Shown here in pieces: positions 1-8,360 of a stretch of DNA of 10,602 bases. Numbering within the stretch: position 1 is the stretch's first letter; every line of letters begins with the position of its first letter. The notes beneath the pieces were generated by a model. It searched no databases, was not told the DNA's origin, and saw only the letters and a program-made list of their open reading frames with translations. The stretch is from contig JBIKMO010000145.1 in assembly GCA_044359175.1 (NCBI GenBank), positions 1 through 10,602 of the forward strand, in the 5' to 3' direction. The translations under genes and the position numbers were made by a program. The DNA comes from UBA4615 sp044359175 (GTDB lineage: Bacteria; Pseudomonadota; Gammaproteobacteria; Burkholderiales; Burkholderiaceae_E).

Positions 1-1336
1 CGCCGGGCAGGAAACCGTAGAGCGCGTGGCCGTCAGCCATGCCGCCGCAGTGCTCGTCGACCAGCTCGCGCAGCGTGATGCCCGCCGGCGCGAGCACGAC
101 GCCCGGACGACGCACGCGACCGGACACCGAAAACGAGCGCAGCCCGCGGCGCCCGCGACGTCCGTGCGACGCGTACCAAGGCGCGCCGCGCGCGAGCACC
201 GTGGTCACCCACATCAGCGTCTCGGGGTTGTTGACCAGAGTCGGACGGCCGAACGCACCGACCTGCGCGACGTAAGGCGGCCGCAGCCGGGGCATGCCGC
301 GTCGGCCCTCGATCGATTCGAGCATCGCCGATTCCTCGCCGCACACGTAGGCGCCGGCACCCCGCCGAAGGTGCAGCTCCGGGCACGGTGCCGCGGGGTC
401 GTCGGGCCAGACCGTACGGACCCACGCCTGCAGGCGCGGCCACTGGCCCTCGAGCCAGGCACGCACCCCGGCGTACTCGTCGCGCAGATAGACGTACACC
501 GCCGACGCGCCGACCGCCCAGGCGCCGATCAGCATGCCCTCCAGGATCCGGTGCGGCGCGTGCTCAAGCCAGTGACGGTCCTTGAACGTGCCGGGCTCGC
601 CCTCGTCGGCGTTGACCGCCATCATGCGGGGCGCGGGCTGCGCCGCGACCGCGCGCCATTTGCGGGCGGTGGGGAAACCCGCGCCCCCCAGCCCGCGCAG
701 ACCCGCCGCCTCGATCGCGGCGAGCACGGCCTCGCGATCGATCTCGCCGCGCAGGCAGCGCAGCAGCTGCGCATACCCCCCGGCCGCCTGGTCCGCGGCG
801 AGGTCCGGCGCGGGCGGCGGCGCGCACTCCCGCCCGCCGTCGGCCACCGCCGCGAGCACCCGCTCGATCGTCGCCGCAGCGACCGGGCGGCGCGCCACCA
901 CGACCGCCGGCGCGTCCGCGCAGCGACCAACGCAGGGCACGCGCTGCACGCGCACCCGGTCGCCGACCTCCTGCTGCAGCGCCTCGGCGAGCGGCTCGGC
1001 GCCGGCGAGCGCACACGAGATCGAGTCGCATACCCGGACCGTCAGCACCGGTGGCGGGAGATCGCCGTCGCGCACGACGTCGAAGTGATGGTAGAAGGTG
1101 GCGACCTCGAAGACCTCGGCCTGTGCAAGCCGCATCTCGTCGGCCAACGCCGCGATCGAGGCCGACGACAGATGACCGTCGGCATCCTGAAGCCGATGCA
1201 GGTGCTCGATCAGCAGATCGCGGCGCCGAGACGAGTCGCCGAGCAGCGCGCGCACGCGGTCCCGGGCCGTCGGGTCCGTCGCCCGGCCCTTGGGCCGGCC
1301 GATCGGACGCCGGAAATGCAGCGGTCTCTCCTCCAT
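1..1336 (-). CDS. NuoE-NuoF fusion flavoprotein, probable NAD-dependent formate dehydrogenase beta subunit (partial, 3' end missing)
   Basis: Family role: such subunits take electrons from the formate-oxidising subunit through Fe-S clusters and FMN to NAD+ in the cytoplasm. The reading frame gives 445 residues before the left edge. Residues about 25-165 are a NuoE-like (24-kDa, thioredoxin-fold) domain with all four [2Fe-2S] ligands, C103, C108, C135 and C139 (C-x4-C and PCVGRC). Residues about 185 onward are NuoF-like: the glycine-rich NADH motif GLGGAGFPTARKW (215-227), the FMN motif NADEGEPGTFKD (242-253), GAYVCGEESAMLESIEG (328-344) and LVNNPETL (367-374). The C-terminal 4Fe-4S cysteine motif lies outside the window. 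ATG at 1336 is the only possible upstream start because an in-frame TAG lies four codons before it; no clear Shine-Dalgarno is seen. It begins 57 bp after dnaJ on the same strand, so read-through is possible. HoxF-type hydrogenase diaphorase is the main alternative; the partner genes to the left would decide. Confidence 0.85.
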   Translation of the reverse strand, partial: MEERPLHFRRPIGRPKGRATDPTARDRVRALLGDSSRRRDLLIEHLHRLQDADGHLSSASIAALADEMRLAQAEVFEVATFYHHFDVVRDGDLPPPVLTVRVCDSISCALAGAEPLAEALQQEVGDRVRVQRVPCVGRCADAPAVVVARRPVAAATIERVLAAVADGGRECAPPPAPDLAADQAAGGYAQLLRCLRGEIDREAVLAAIEAAGLRGLGGAGFPTARKWRAVAAQPAPRMMAVNADEGEPGTFKDRHWLEHAPHRILEGMLIGAWAVGASAVYVYLRDEYAGVRAWLEGQWPRLQAWVRTVWPDDPAAPCPELHLRRGAGAYVCGEESAMLESIEGRRGMPRLRPPYVAQVGAFGRPTLVNNPETLMWVTTVLARGAPWYASHGRRGRRGLRSFSVSGRVRRPGVVLAPAGITLRELVDEHCGGMADGHALYGFLPG

Positions 1337-1393
1337 CGCCGCACTCTAGCGCGAACGGCACACGCCGACCGCGCGCCCCCGGCGGCGGGGCCG

Positions 1394-2524
1394 TTACTGG
1401 AAGAACTCCTTGACCTTGTCCTTCCAGGAACGGGTCTGCGGACTGTGCTTGTCGTCGCGCAGCGTCGCGTCCAGCTCGCGCAGCATCTGCTTTTGCCGGT
1501 CGGTGAGCCGCACCGGGGTCTCGACCTGGACGTGCGCATAGAGGTCGCCCGGATAACTGGACCGGATGCCCTTGATGCCCTTGCCCCGCAGCCGGAAGGT
1601 CTTGCCGGTCTGGGTGCCTTCGGGCAGTTCGATCTCCGCGCTGCCCCCGAGCGTGGGCACCTTGATCGTGCCTCCGAGCGCGGCCACGGTCATCGTCACC
1701 GGGACGTGGCAGTGCAGGTCGTCGCCTTCGCGCTGGAACACCGGGTGTTCCTTGACGTGGATCTCGACGTACAGGTCGCCCGCGGGCCCACCGTTCACGC
1801 CGGGCTCGCCGTTGCCCGCCGAGCGGATGCGCATGCCCTCGTCGATGCCGGCGGGGATCTTGACCTGGAGCGTCTTGTTGCGCTTCACGCGCCCGACGCC
1901 GTCGCAGGCCTCGCAGGGCTCGGGAATCACCTTGCCGCTGCCGTGGCAGGTCGGGCAGGTCTGCTGGATCGAGAAGAACCCCTGCTGCACCCGCACCGAG
2001 CCCTGACCGTTGCAGGTGCGGCAGGTCTGCGGCTTGGTCCCCGGCTTGGCACCGGTGCCATGGCAGGTGTCGCAGGACTCCCAGGATGGCACGCGGATCT
2101 CGGTCTCGAACCCGTGTGCGGCCTGCTCCAGCGTGATCTCGAGCGCATAGCGCAGGTCGGCTCCGCGGAAGACGTTGCTGCGCGCACCGCCGCGCCCGCC
2201 CTGCCCGGCGCCGCCGAAGATGTCGCCGAAGATGTCGCCGAAGACGTCGGCGAAGCCGCCGAAGCCGGGGCCTGCGCCGCCGGCGCCCCCGGCGTTCGGA
2301 TCGACGCCGGCGTGGCCGAACCGATCGTACGCCTCGCGCTTGGGCGCGTCGGAGAGCACCTCGTAGGCCTCCTTGACCTCCTTGAACTTCTCCTCGGCCT
2401 TCTTGTCGTCCGGATTGCGGTCCGGATGGAACTTCATGGCGAGCTTGCGGTACGCCTTCTTGATCTCGTCGTCGGACGCGTTCTTCGCGACGCCGAGCAC
2501 CTCGTAGAAATCACGCTTCGCCAT
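1394..2524 (-). CDS. dnaJ: Chaperone protein DnaJ (Hsp40)
   Basis: Co-chaperone that delivers unfolded clients to DnaK and stimulates its ATPase. The 376-residue protein is full length for a type I DnaJ. It has a J domain at 1-70 with the catalytic HPD at 33-35, a Gly/Phe-rich linker at about 73-115 with DVFGDIFGDIFGG, a zinc-finger domain with four CxxCxGxG repeats (151-158, 168-175, 190-197, 204-211; all eight cysteines present), and C-terminal client-binding domains to residue 376. I chose ATG at 2524 (MAKRDFYEVLGV) because it is the canonical N-terminus and has GAGAAGAA five bases upstream; an in-frame ATG at 2560 would add 12 residues unlike the family. It lies 314 bp downstream of dnaK. 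No convincing promoter of its own was found, so it is probably co-transcribed with dnaK. Confidence 0.98.
   Translation of the reverse strand: MAKRDFYEVLGVAKNASDDEIKKAYRKLAMKFHPDRNPDDKKAEEKFKEVKEAYEVLSDAPKREAYDRFGHAGVDPNAGGAGGAGPGFGGFADVFGDIFGDIFGGAGQGGRGGARSNVFRGADLRYALEITLEQAAHGFETEIRVPSWESCDTCHGTGAKPGTKPQTCRTCNGQGSVRVQQGFFSIQQTCPTCHGSGKVIPEPCEACDGVGRVKRNKTLQVKIPAGIDEGMRIRSAGNGEPGVNGGPAGDLYVEIHVKEHPVFQREGDDLHCHVPVTMTVAALGGTIKVPTLGGSAEIELPEGTQTGKTFRLRGKGIKGIRSSYPGDLYAHVQVETPVRLTDRQKQMLRELDATLRDDKHSPQTRSWKDKVKEFFQ
2213..2248. repeat. Three tandem 12-bp units inside dnaJ
   Basis: Plus-strand unit GCCGAAGATGTC occurs three times in a row, the third with one T-to-C change. It encodes the repeated (D)IFGD/VFGD units of the DnaJ Gly/Phe linker. 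Such repeats are common in DnaJ linkers, and the register keeps the frame open in multiples of four codons, so copy-number change would be tolerated. Confidence 0.8.
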
Positions 2525-2838
2525 CTGGGTTCTTCTCGATGCTGAGGTGGACGTCCGCACCGCCGGGCCCGGTCGGGCGCCAGACCGTGCGCGGCTCCGG
2601 GCCGCCCGCGGCCGAAGTCACGCGGTGCCCGACCGGTCGGTGGCCGACGCGCGCACGCCGCCGATTCGCGACCCGGCCGCGTCCGGTCCCTGCGATGCAC
2701 GGGCGGTGCCGTGCGCCGGCGTCTCGTCCGGACGGAAGATCGCGGTCGGTGGAGGGCATCGCTGGGCCGATCGGGGTGAATCCGGACTGTACCGCACCGA
2801 CCGTCGTGCGTCCGTGCGGCATGTCCGCGCCGAAGGCG
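2525..2838. other. dnaK-dnaJ intergenic gap, no gene seen
   Basis: This 314-bp stretch between the dnaK stop and the dnaJ start contains only arginine/proline-rich open frames typical of GC-rich shadow reading, with no recognisable family. I found no TTGAAA-type RpoH -35, no good sigma-70 pair on the minus strand and no T-tract terminator. The dnaJ Shine-Dalgarno (GAGAAGAA, 2530-2537 on the minus strand) lies at its left end. A perfect 12-bp palindrome, CCGACCGGTCGG, sits at 2629-2640. The gap is unusually long for a dnaK-dnaJ pair in such compact DNA, and it may simply be an untranslated spacer in a shared transcript. Confidence 0.6.
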
Positions 2839-4785
<1,947 letters not shown>

Positions 4786-4834
4786 GTCGATCCCGTCCCA
4801 GAGAAATGTGGATGGTGTGAAACCTTGACTGTGT

Positions 4835-4862
4835 AGATCGGTCCGGCGAGGCCGCGTTCAAG
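4835..4862 (-). promoter_or_regulatory. Possible secondary RpoH-like promoter ahead of dnaK
   Basis: On the minus strand CTTGAAC (4862-4856) is followed by a 13-base spacer and ACCGATCT (4842-4835). This compares with the sigma-32 consensus CTTGAAA and CCCCATNT: six of seven in the -35 but only about five of seven in the -10. The spacer equals that of the much better site ahead of grpE. The -35 overlaps the grpE stop codon, and transcription would start about 40 bases before the dnaK ATG. The weak -10 makes this tentative. Confidence 0.3.
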
Positions 4863-5427
4863 TGGCCGAGCGGACCGTGACCAGCGCCGGCCGAAGCACA
4901 CGGTCGTTGATCAGGTAGCCCTTCTGCAGCACCGAGACCACGTGGTTGGCCGGAACGTCGGCGGCCGGCACCATCGAGATCGCCTGGTGACGGTTCGGAT
5001 CGAACCGCTCACCCACCGGATCGATCACCAGCAGGCGGTGACGGTCGAAGGCCGCGGCCAGCAGCCGCAGCGTCGCCTCCACGCCCTCGCGCAGGTTGTC
5101 GATCGTGGGGGCGTCGACCTTCAGCGCCATCTCGAGGCCGTCGCGCACCGGCAGCAGGCTCTCGGCGAAGTTCTCGATCGCGTACTTGTGCGCGGCGGCC
5201 ACGTCCGCCTGGCCACGCTTGCGCAGATTGTCCATCTCGGCGCGCGCGCGCAGTGCCAGCTCGTGGTATTCCGCCACGCGCGCCTCGGCCTGCGCGAGCC
5301 GCTCGGCGAGCTGCCCTTCGGCGGAATGGGGATCGACCGGGGCGGCGAGCATCTCCTCGTCCGGTGGCGGGACCGTCCCGGGGGCGGCGTCCTTGGGGGC
5401 GGGATTCGGGTTCGCGTCGTTCGTCAT
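4858..5427 (-). CDS. grpE: Nucleotide exchange factor GrpE
   Basis: Homodimeric exchange factor that releases ADP from DnaK and acts as a thermosensor in the Hsp70 cycle. The 189 residues fit the family. A disordered Pro/Ala-rich N-terminus (1-33) is followed by a long helix/coiled coil (about 35-75, including LRARAEMDNLRKR) and the four-helix region (KYAIENFAESLLPVRDGLEMAL, 81-102). The C-terminal beta-wing carries the signature: GERFDPNRHQAISMVP (139-154) and NHVVSVLQKGYLINDRVLRPALVTV (161-185). The ATG at 5427 has no clear Shine-Dalgarno; a small inverted repeat (TTTCA-C-TGAAA, 5430-5440) sits just upstream. It is the first gene of the grpE-dnaK-dnaJ cluster, behind an RpoH-type promoter. 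Confidence 0.97.
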   Translation of the reverse strand: MTNDANPNPAPKDAAPGTVPPPDEEMLAAPVDPHSAEGQLAERLAQAEARVAEYHELALRARAEMDNLRKRGQADVAAAHKYAIENFAESLLPVRDGLEMALKVDAPTIDNLREGVEATLRLLAAAFDRHRLLVIDPVGERFDPNRHQAISMVPAADVPANHVVSVLQKGYLINDRVLRPALVTVRSAT

Positions 5428-5467
5428 CGTTTCAGTGAAATCAACGGGTTGCCGTCGGTTCGAGGCG

Positions 5468-5494
5468 ATATGGGGGCAATCGAGCCCGTTTCAA
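5468..5494 (-). promoter_or_regulatory. RpoH (sigma-32) heat-shock promoter for grpE-dnaK(-dnaJ)
   Basis: Minus strand: TTGAAA (5494-5489), a 13-base spacer (5488-5476), then CCCCATAT (5475-5468). This matches the sigma-32 consensus (CTTGAAA, 11-16 bases, CCCCATNT) at essentially every position except the leading C of the -35. Transcription should begin near 5460, giving a leader of about 33 bases before the grpE ATG at 5427. The position ahead of grpE-dnaK-dnaJ is where a heat-shock promoter is expected. Confidence 0.85.
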
Positions 5495-5544
5495 TGGGTC
5501 GCCCGTACCGGTAACGCCGGGCCGGGCGGGACGCCCCAGCGCGA

Positions 5545-5574
5545 TTGACGCGCGGGATCGCCGACGCGCATAGT
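5545..5574 (+). promoter_or_regulatory. Probable sigma-70 promoter for kbp
   Basis: Plus strand TTGACG (5545-5550, five of six to TTGACA), an 18-base spacer, then CATAGT (5569-5574, four of six to TATAAT). It lies about 65 bases before the kbp ATG and diverges from the grpE heat-shock promoter. It is the best housekeeping match in the 210-bp divergent region but is not verified. Confidence 0.45.
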
Positions 5575-5625
5575 CGCCGACCGCGGGCCGCCCTGGGCGG
5601 ACGCATCTCACGCTGACCATCAGTC

Positions 5626-5632
5626 AAGGAGG
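5626..5632 (+). promoter_or_regulatory. Strong Shine-Dalgarno for kbp
   Basis: AAGGAGG ends five bases before the kbp ATG at 5638. It is the only full consensus ribosome-binding site in the window; the neighbours have weak or no sites. It fixes the kbp start and suggests high translation. Confidence 0.85.
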
Positions 5633-5637
5633 GTGCC

Positions 5638-6138
5638 ATGGGTCTGCTGTCGTTCCTCAAGGATGCGGGCGAGAAGCTGTTCGGCAAGGGGCAGGCTCAG
5701 GCCGCCCAGCAGGCGGCGACGTCCGACCCGAGTCCGGCCAAGATCGCCGCCGCCAACGATGCTGCCGCCAAGGCGATCGAGGACTACATCCGTTCGATGA
5801 ACCTGGACGCCACCGGCCTGCTGGTCGAGTTCGACGGCGGCACCAGCACGGTCACCGTTCGCGGCATCGCACCCGACCAGGCCACGAAGGAGAAGATCCT
5901 CCTGTGCTGCGGCAACGTCGCAGGGGTCGCGTCGGTGAACGACCAGATGAGCGTCGAGCAACCGGTCGAGGAGTCGCGCTACTACGAGGTCAAGCGCGGC
6001 GACACGCTGTCGAAGATCGCGAAGGACCACTACGGCAACGCGAACGCCTACATGAAGATCTTCGAGGCGAACCGTCCGATGCTGTCGCATCCCGACAAGA
6101 TCTACCCCGGCCAGACCCTGCGGATTCCGCCTGCCTGA
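5638..6138 (+). CDS. kbp: Potassium-binding protein Kbp/YgaU (BON + LysM domains)
   Basis: The E. coli homologue (YgaU/Kbp) is a small cytoplasmic protein that binds K+. The 166 residues open with MGLLSFLKDAGEKLFG, close to the E. coli start MGLFNFVKDAGEKLW. There is no signal peptide or membrane segment. An Ala/Gln-rich insert (about 18-45) makes it slightly longer than E. coli Kbp. A BON domain follows at about 45-106 (KEKILLCCGNVAGVASVNDQM), then a LysM domain at about 115-164 (YYEVKRGDTLSKIAKDHYGN, NRPMLSHPDKIYPGQTLRIP). The start is fixed by a consensus Shine-Dalgarno. It diverges from grpE and converges on hemH with 11 bp between stops. Often annotated simply as a LysM peptidoglycan-binding protein, but the lack of a signal peptide argues against a periplasmic role. 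Confidence 0.93.
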   Translation: MGLLSFLKDAGEKLFGKGQAQAAQQAATSDPSPAKIAAANDAAAKAIEDYIRSMNLDATGLLVEFDGGTSTVTVRGIAPDQATKEKILLCCGNVAGVASVNDQMSVEQPVEESRYYEVKRGDTLSKIAKDHYGNANAYMKIFEANRPMLSHPDKIYPGQTLRIPPA

Positions 6139-6153
6139 GCGCCCGCCGCTCAG
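6135..6153. terminator. Hairpin spanning the kbp and hemH stop codons, possible bidirectional terminator
   Basis: CTGAGCG (6135-6141), a five-base loop (6142-6146) and CGCTCAG (6147-6153) form a perfect 7-bp GC-rich stem. The left arm contains the kbp stop TGA (6136-6138) and the right arm contains the reverse complement of the hemH stop (6150-6152). Neither side has a T-tract, so intrinsic termination is uncertain, but a symmetrical hairpin between convergent genes fits a shared transcript end. Confidence 0.4.
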
Positions 6154-7262
6154 CTCGGCGCGCCCATCGCCAGAGCCCGCGCCTTGCGCTGAGCGAGAGC
6201 CTCGTCGACCCCTGCGGCAGACGACGACCGCTCGGCGCGGGTGGGCCAGCCCGCCAGGTGCCGCTCGGCGATCGATGCGAGCGCATCGATGAACCCGGGA
6301 GAATCGTTCAGGCAAGGAACGTACTGGAAGTCCGCGCCGCCGGATTCGAAGTAGGCGTCGCGGCATTCCACCGCGATCTCCTCCAGCGTCTCCAGGCAGT
6401 CGGATACGAACCCGGGGCAGGCGACGTCCACGCTGCGCACGCCGTCGCGCGCGAGCCCGCGCAGCGTCGGCTCGGTGTAGGGCTGCAGCCACTGCGCCCG
6501 TCCGAACCGCGACTGGAAGGCGACCGACCAGCGACCGTGCTCGAGCCCGAGGCGCTCGGCAAGCAGTCGGGCGGTCACGTGGCATTCGCAGTGGTACGGA
6601 TCGCCGAGGTCGAGCGTTCGCCGCGGCACGCCGTGAAAGCTCATCAGCAGACGCTCGCCGCGGCCCTGGCGGCTCCAGGAGGCGGTCACCTGCGCGGCGA
6701 GCGCCGCGACGTAGCCGGGGTCGTCGTGGAACGAACGGACCCACCGCAGCTCGGGCAGATTGCGCCAGCCGCGCAGCACGCGGCCGATCTCGTCGAATGC
6801 GGTGGCCGTGGTCGACGCCGAGTACTGCGGATACAGCGGCAGCACCAACAGCCGAGTCATGTTGCGCTCCCGGAGGGCCTCGAGCACCGAGGCGATCGAC
6901 GGCTCGCCATAGCGCATCGCGAGGGCCACCTCGACGTCGTGCCCGCGCTCGCCCAGCCAACCCCGCAGCATCGCGGCCTGCCGCTGAGAGTTCACCATCA
7001 ACGGCGACCCCTGGTCGGTCCAGATGGTCGCGTACTTGCGCGCCGACTTCGCCGGACGGGTATTCAGGATGATGCCGTGCAGGATCGGCCACCAGACCAG
7101 CCGCGGGATCTCGACCACTCGCGGATCGCCGAGGAACTCGCGCAGATAGGGCCGCAAGGCGGCCGCGGTCGGCGCGGCCGGCGTGCCGAGCTGCACCAGC
7201 AGCACCGCGGTCCGCGGCCGGCGGGCGTGATCGAAGACTGCGGTCGGGTCGGGCGCGGGCAT
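6150..7262 (-). CDS. hemH: Ferrochelatase
   Basis: Inserts Fe2+ into protoporphyrin IX in the last step of protoheme synthesis. The 370 residues fit bacterial ferrochelatase. Visible motifs are LLVQLGTP (21-28), the region around RYGEPSI (117-123), PLYPQYSASTT (142-152), the signature SFHGVPRRTLDLGDPY with the metal-site His210, FQSRFGRAQWLQPYT (249-263) and CPGFVSDCLETLEE (282-295), whose Glu291 is the likely partner of His210. NDSP follows at 319-322. Cysteines at 225, 227, 282, 289, 300 and 317 are notable, but I cannot tell whether they hold an Fe-S cluster. The C-terminal tail after about 345 is poorly conserved-looking and polar. It starts 52 bp after the hrcA stop on the same strand, so it is probably co-transcribed with hrcA. 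The Shine-Dalgarno is weak. Confidence 0.97.
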   Translation of the reverse strand: MPAPDPTAVFDHARRPRTAVLLVQLGTPAAPTAAALRPYLREFLGDPRVVEIPRLVWWPILHGIILNTRPAKSARKYATIWTDQGSPLMVNSQRQAAMLRGWLGERGHDVEVALAMRYGEPSIASVLEALRERNMTRLLVLPLYPQYSASTTATAFDEIGRVLRGWRNLPELRWVRSFHDDPGYVAALAAQVTASWSRQGRGERLLMSFHGVPRRTLDLGDPYHCECHVTARLLAERLGLEHGRWSVAFQSRFGRAQWLQPYTEPTLRGLARDGVRSVDVACPGFVSDCLETLEEIAVECRDAYFESGGADFQYVPCLNDSPGFIDALASIAERHLAGWPTRAERSSSAAGVDEALAQRKARALAMGAPS

Positions 7263-7314
7263 CCGGCGAGTCTACCGCGCCGGGCCGGCTGCGCCGTCGC
7301 CCGGCGCAGAGGGA

Positions 7315-8352
7315 TCAGGGCTGAGCCCGCTCGATCCCGCTGAGGCTGAGCGCGCTGGAGACCAGCTTCGCGGTGATGTCGACGATCGGGATCACGCGCT
7401 CGTACGCCATCCGCGTCGGGCCGATCACGCCGAGCGTGCCAACCACCCGGCCGTCTGTACCGTAGGGCGCCACCACCACCGACAGGCCGTCCATCGGGAC
7501 CAGCTGCGACTCCCCGCCGATGAAGATCTGCACGCCCTCGGCCCGGCTGCTCGCATCCAGCAGCTGCGCGAGCCCGGTCTTCTGCTCGAACACGCCGAAC
7601 AGCCGGCGCAGCCGCTCGAGGTTGTCCGACAGGTCGTGGACCGCGACCAGGTTTCGCTCGCCGCTGATCATCACCGTGTCGACCTGCTCGGCGGCGGCCT
7701 GGTTGCCGGCGACCACCGCCTTGTGCAGCAGCTGCGTGAGTTCGTCGCGCAGGCTGACCAGTTCGCCCTGGAGCCGCTGGCGGATCGCCTCGAAGTCCTG
7801 CCCGGCAAAGTGCTGGTTCACGTAGTTCGAGGCCTCGGTGAGCTCCCCGACCTTGTACTCGCGGTCGGTGTGCAGGATGCGGTTCTGCACGTCGCCCTCC
7901 GGGGTGACGATGATCAGCAGCACCCGGCGCTCCGACAGGCGCAGGAACTCGACCTGACGGAACGTCGAGCTGCGTCGCGGCGTCATCACCACCCCGGCGA
8001 ACTGGGACAGGCTGGACAACAGCTGGGCCGCCTGGCTGAAGACGCGCTGCGGCTCGTCGGCGAGCAGCTGACCCTGCAGCCGCTCGGTCTGCTCGAGCTC
8101 GAGCGGCCGCACGGTGATCATCGAGTCGACGAAGAGGCGGTAGCCCCGCGGCGTCGGTATCCGGCCCGCAGAGGTATGCGGGCTCGCGATCAGACCCAGT
8201 TCCTCCAGGTCCGCCATCACGTTGCGTACGGTGGCAGCGGACAGGTCGAGCCCGGAGTACCTGGAGAGCGTGCGCGAGCCGACCGGATGGCCGTCGGCGA
8301 TGTACCGCTCGATCAGCGTCTTCAGCAGCGTCCGGGCGCGCGAGTCCAGCAT
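7315..8352 (-). CDS. hrcA: Heat-inducible transcription repressor HrcA
   Basis: Dimeric repressor that binds CIRCE operators (TTAGCACTC-N9-GAGTGCTAA) at groESL or dnaK operons and is kept active by GroEL. The 345 residues are full length. An N-terminal winged-helix domain contains RYIADGHPVGSRTLSR (16-31) and the HrcA hallmark SAATVRNVMADLEELGLI..PHTSAGRIPT (38-67). A GAF-like middle and an insertion domain follow, ending in the conserved GVIGPTRMAYERVIPIVDITA region. The start MLDSRARTLLKTLIERYI agrees with the family N-terminus. No Shine-Dalgarno precedes the ATG because the promoter -10 lies only eight bases upstream. It heads a likely hrcA-hemH unit and diverges from nadK. No CIRCE site was found in this window. 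Confidence 0.97.
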   Translation of the reverse strand: MLDSRARTLLKTLIERYIADGHPVGSRTLSRYSGLDLSAATVRNVMADLEELGLIASPHTSAGRIPTPRGYRLFVDSMITVRPLELEQTERLQGQLLADEPQRVFSQAAQLLSSLSQFAGVVMTPRRSSTFRQVEFLRLSERRVLLIIVTPEGDVQNRILHTDREYKVGELTEASNYVNQHFAGQDFEAIRQRLQGELVSLRDELTQLLHKAVVAGNQAAAEQVDTVMISGERNLVAVHDLSDNLERLRRLFGVFEQKTGLAQLLDASSRAEGVQIFIGGESQLVPMDGLSVVVAPYGTDGRVVGTLGVIGPTRMAYERVIPIVDITAKLVSSALSLSGIERAQP

Positions 8353-8360
8353 GACGGAAC

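Noticed and set aside
1337..1350. GCACTC resembling half of a CIRCE site upstream of the flavoprotein gene
   Set aside because: There is no matching GAGTGC at the required nine-base spacing, so it is a chance six-base match.
1375..1391. GCCCC-N7-GGGGC hairpin between dnaJ and the flavoprotein gene as a terminator
   Set aside because: Only five base pairs and no T-tract; such stems are frequent in this GC-rich sequence.
26..2545. 839-residue open frame on the plus strand antisense to dnaJ and the flavoprotein gene
   Set aside because: It spans two well-supported minus-strand genes and their gap, is Arg/Ala/Leu-rich with no recognisable domain, and is the expected mirror of high GC at third positions.
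5430..5440. TTTCA-C-TGAAA inverted repeat just before grpE as an RNA thermometer
   Set aside because: The stem is too short, with a one-base loop, and it does not sequester a recognisable Shine-Dalgarno, so the claim cannot be supported from sequence alone.
5620..7092. 490-residue minus-strand frame over kbp and hemH
   Set aside because: It overlaps kbp on the opposite strand and hemH in another frame; both have clear family motifs, and this frame has none.
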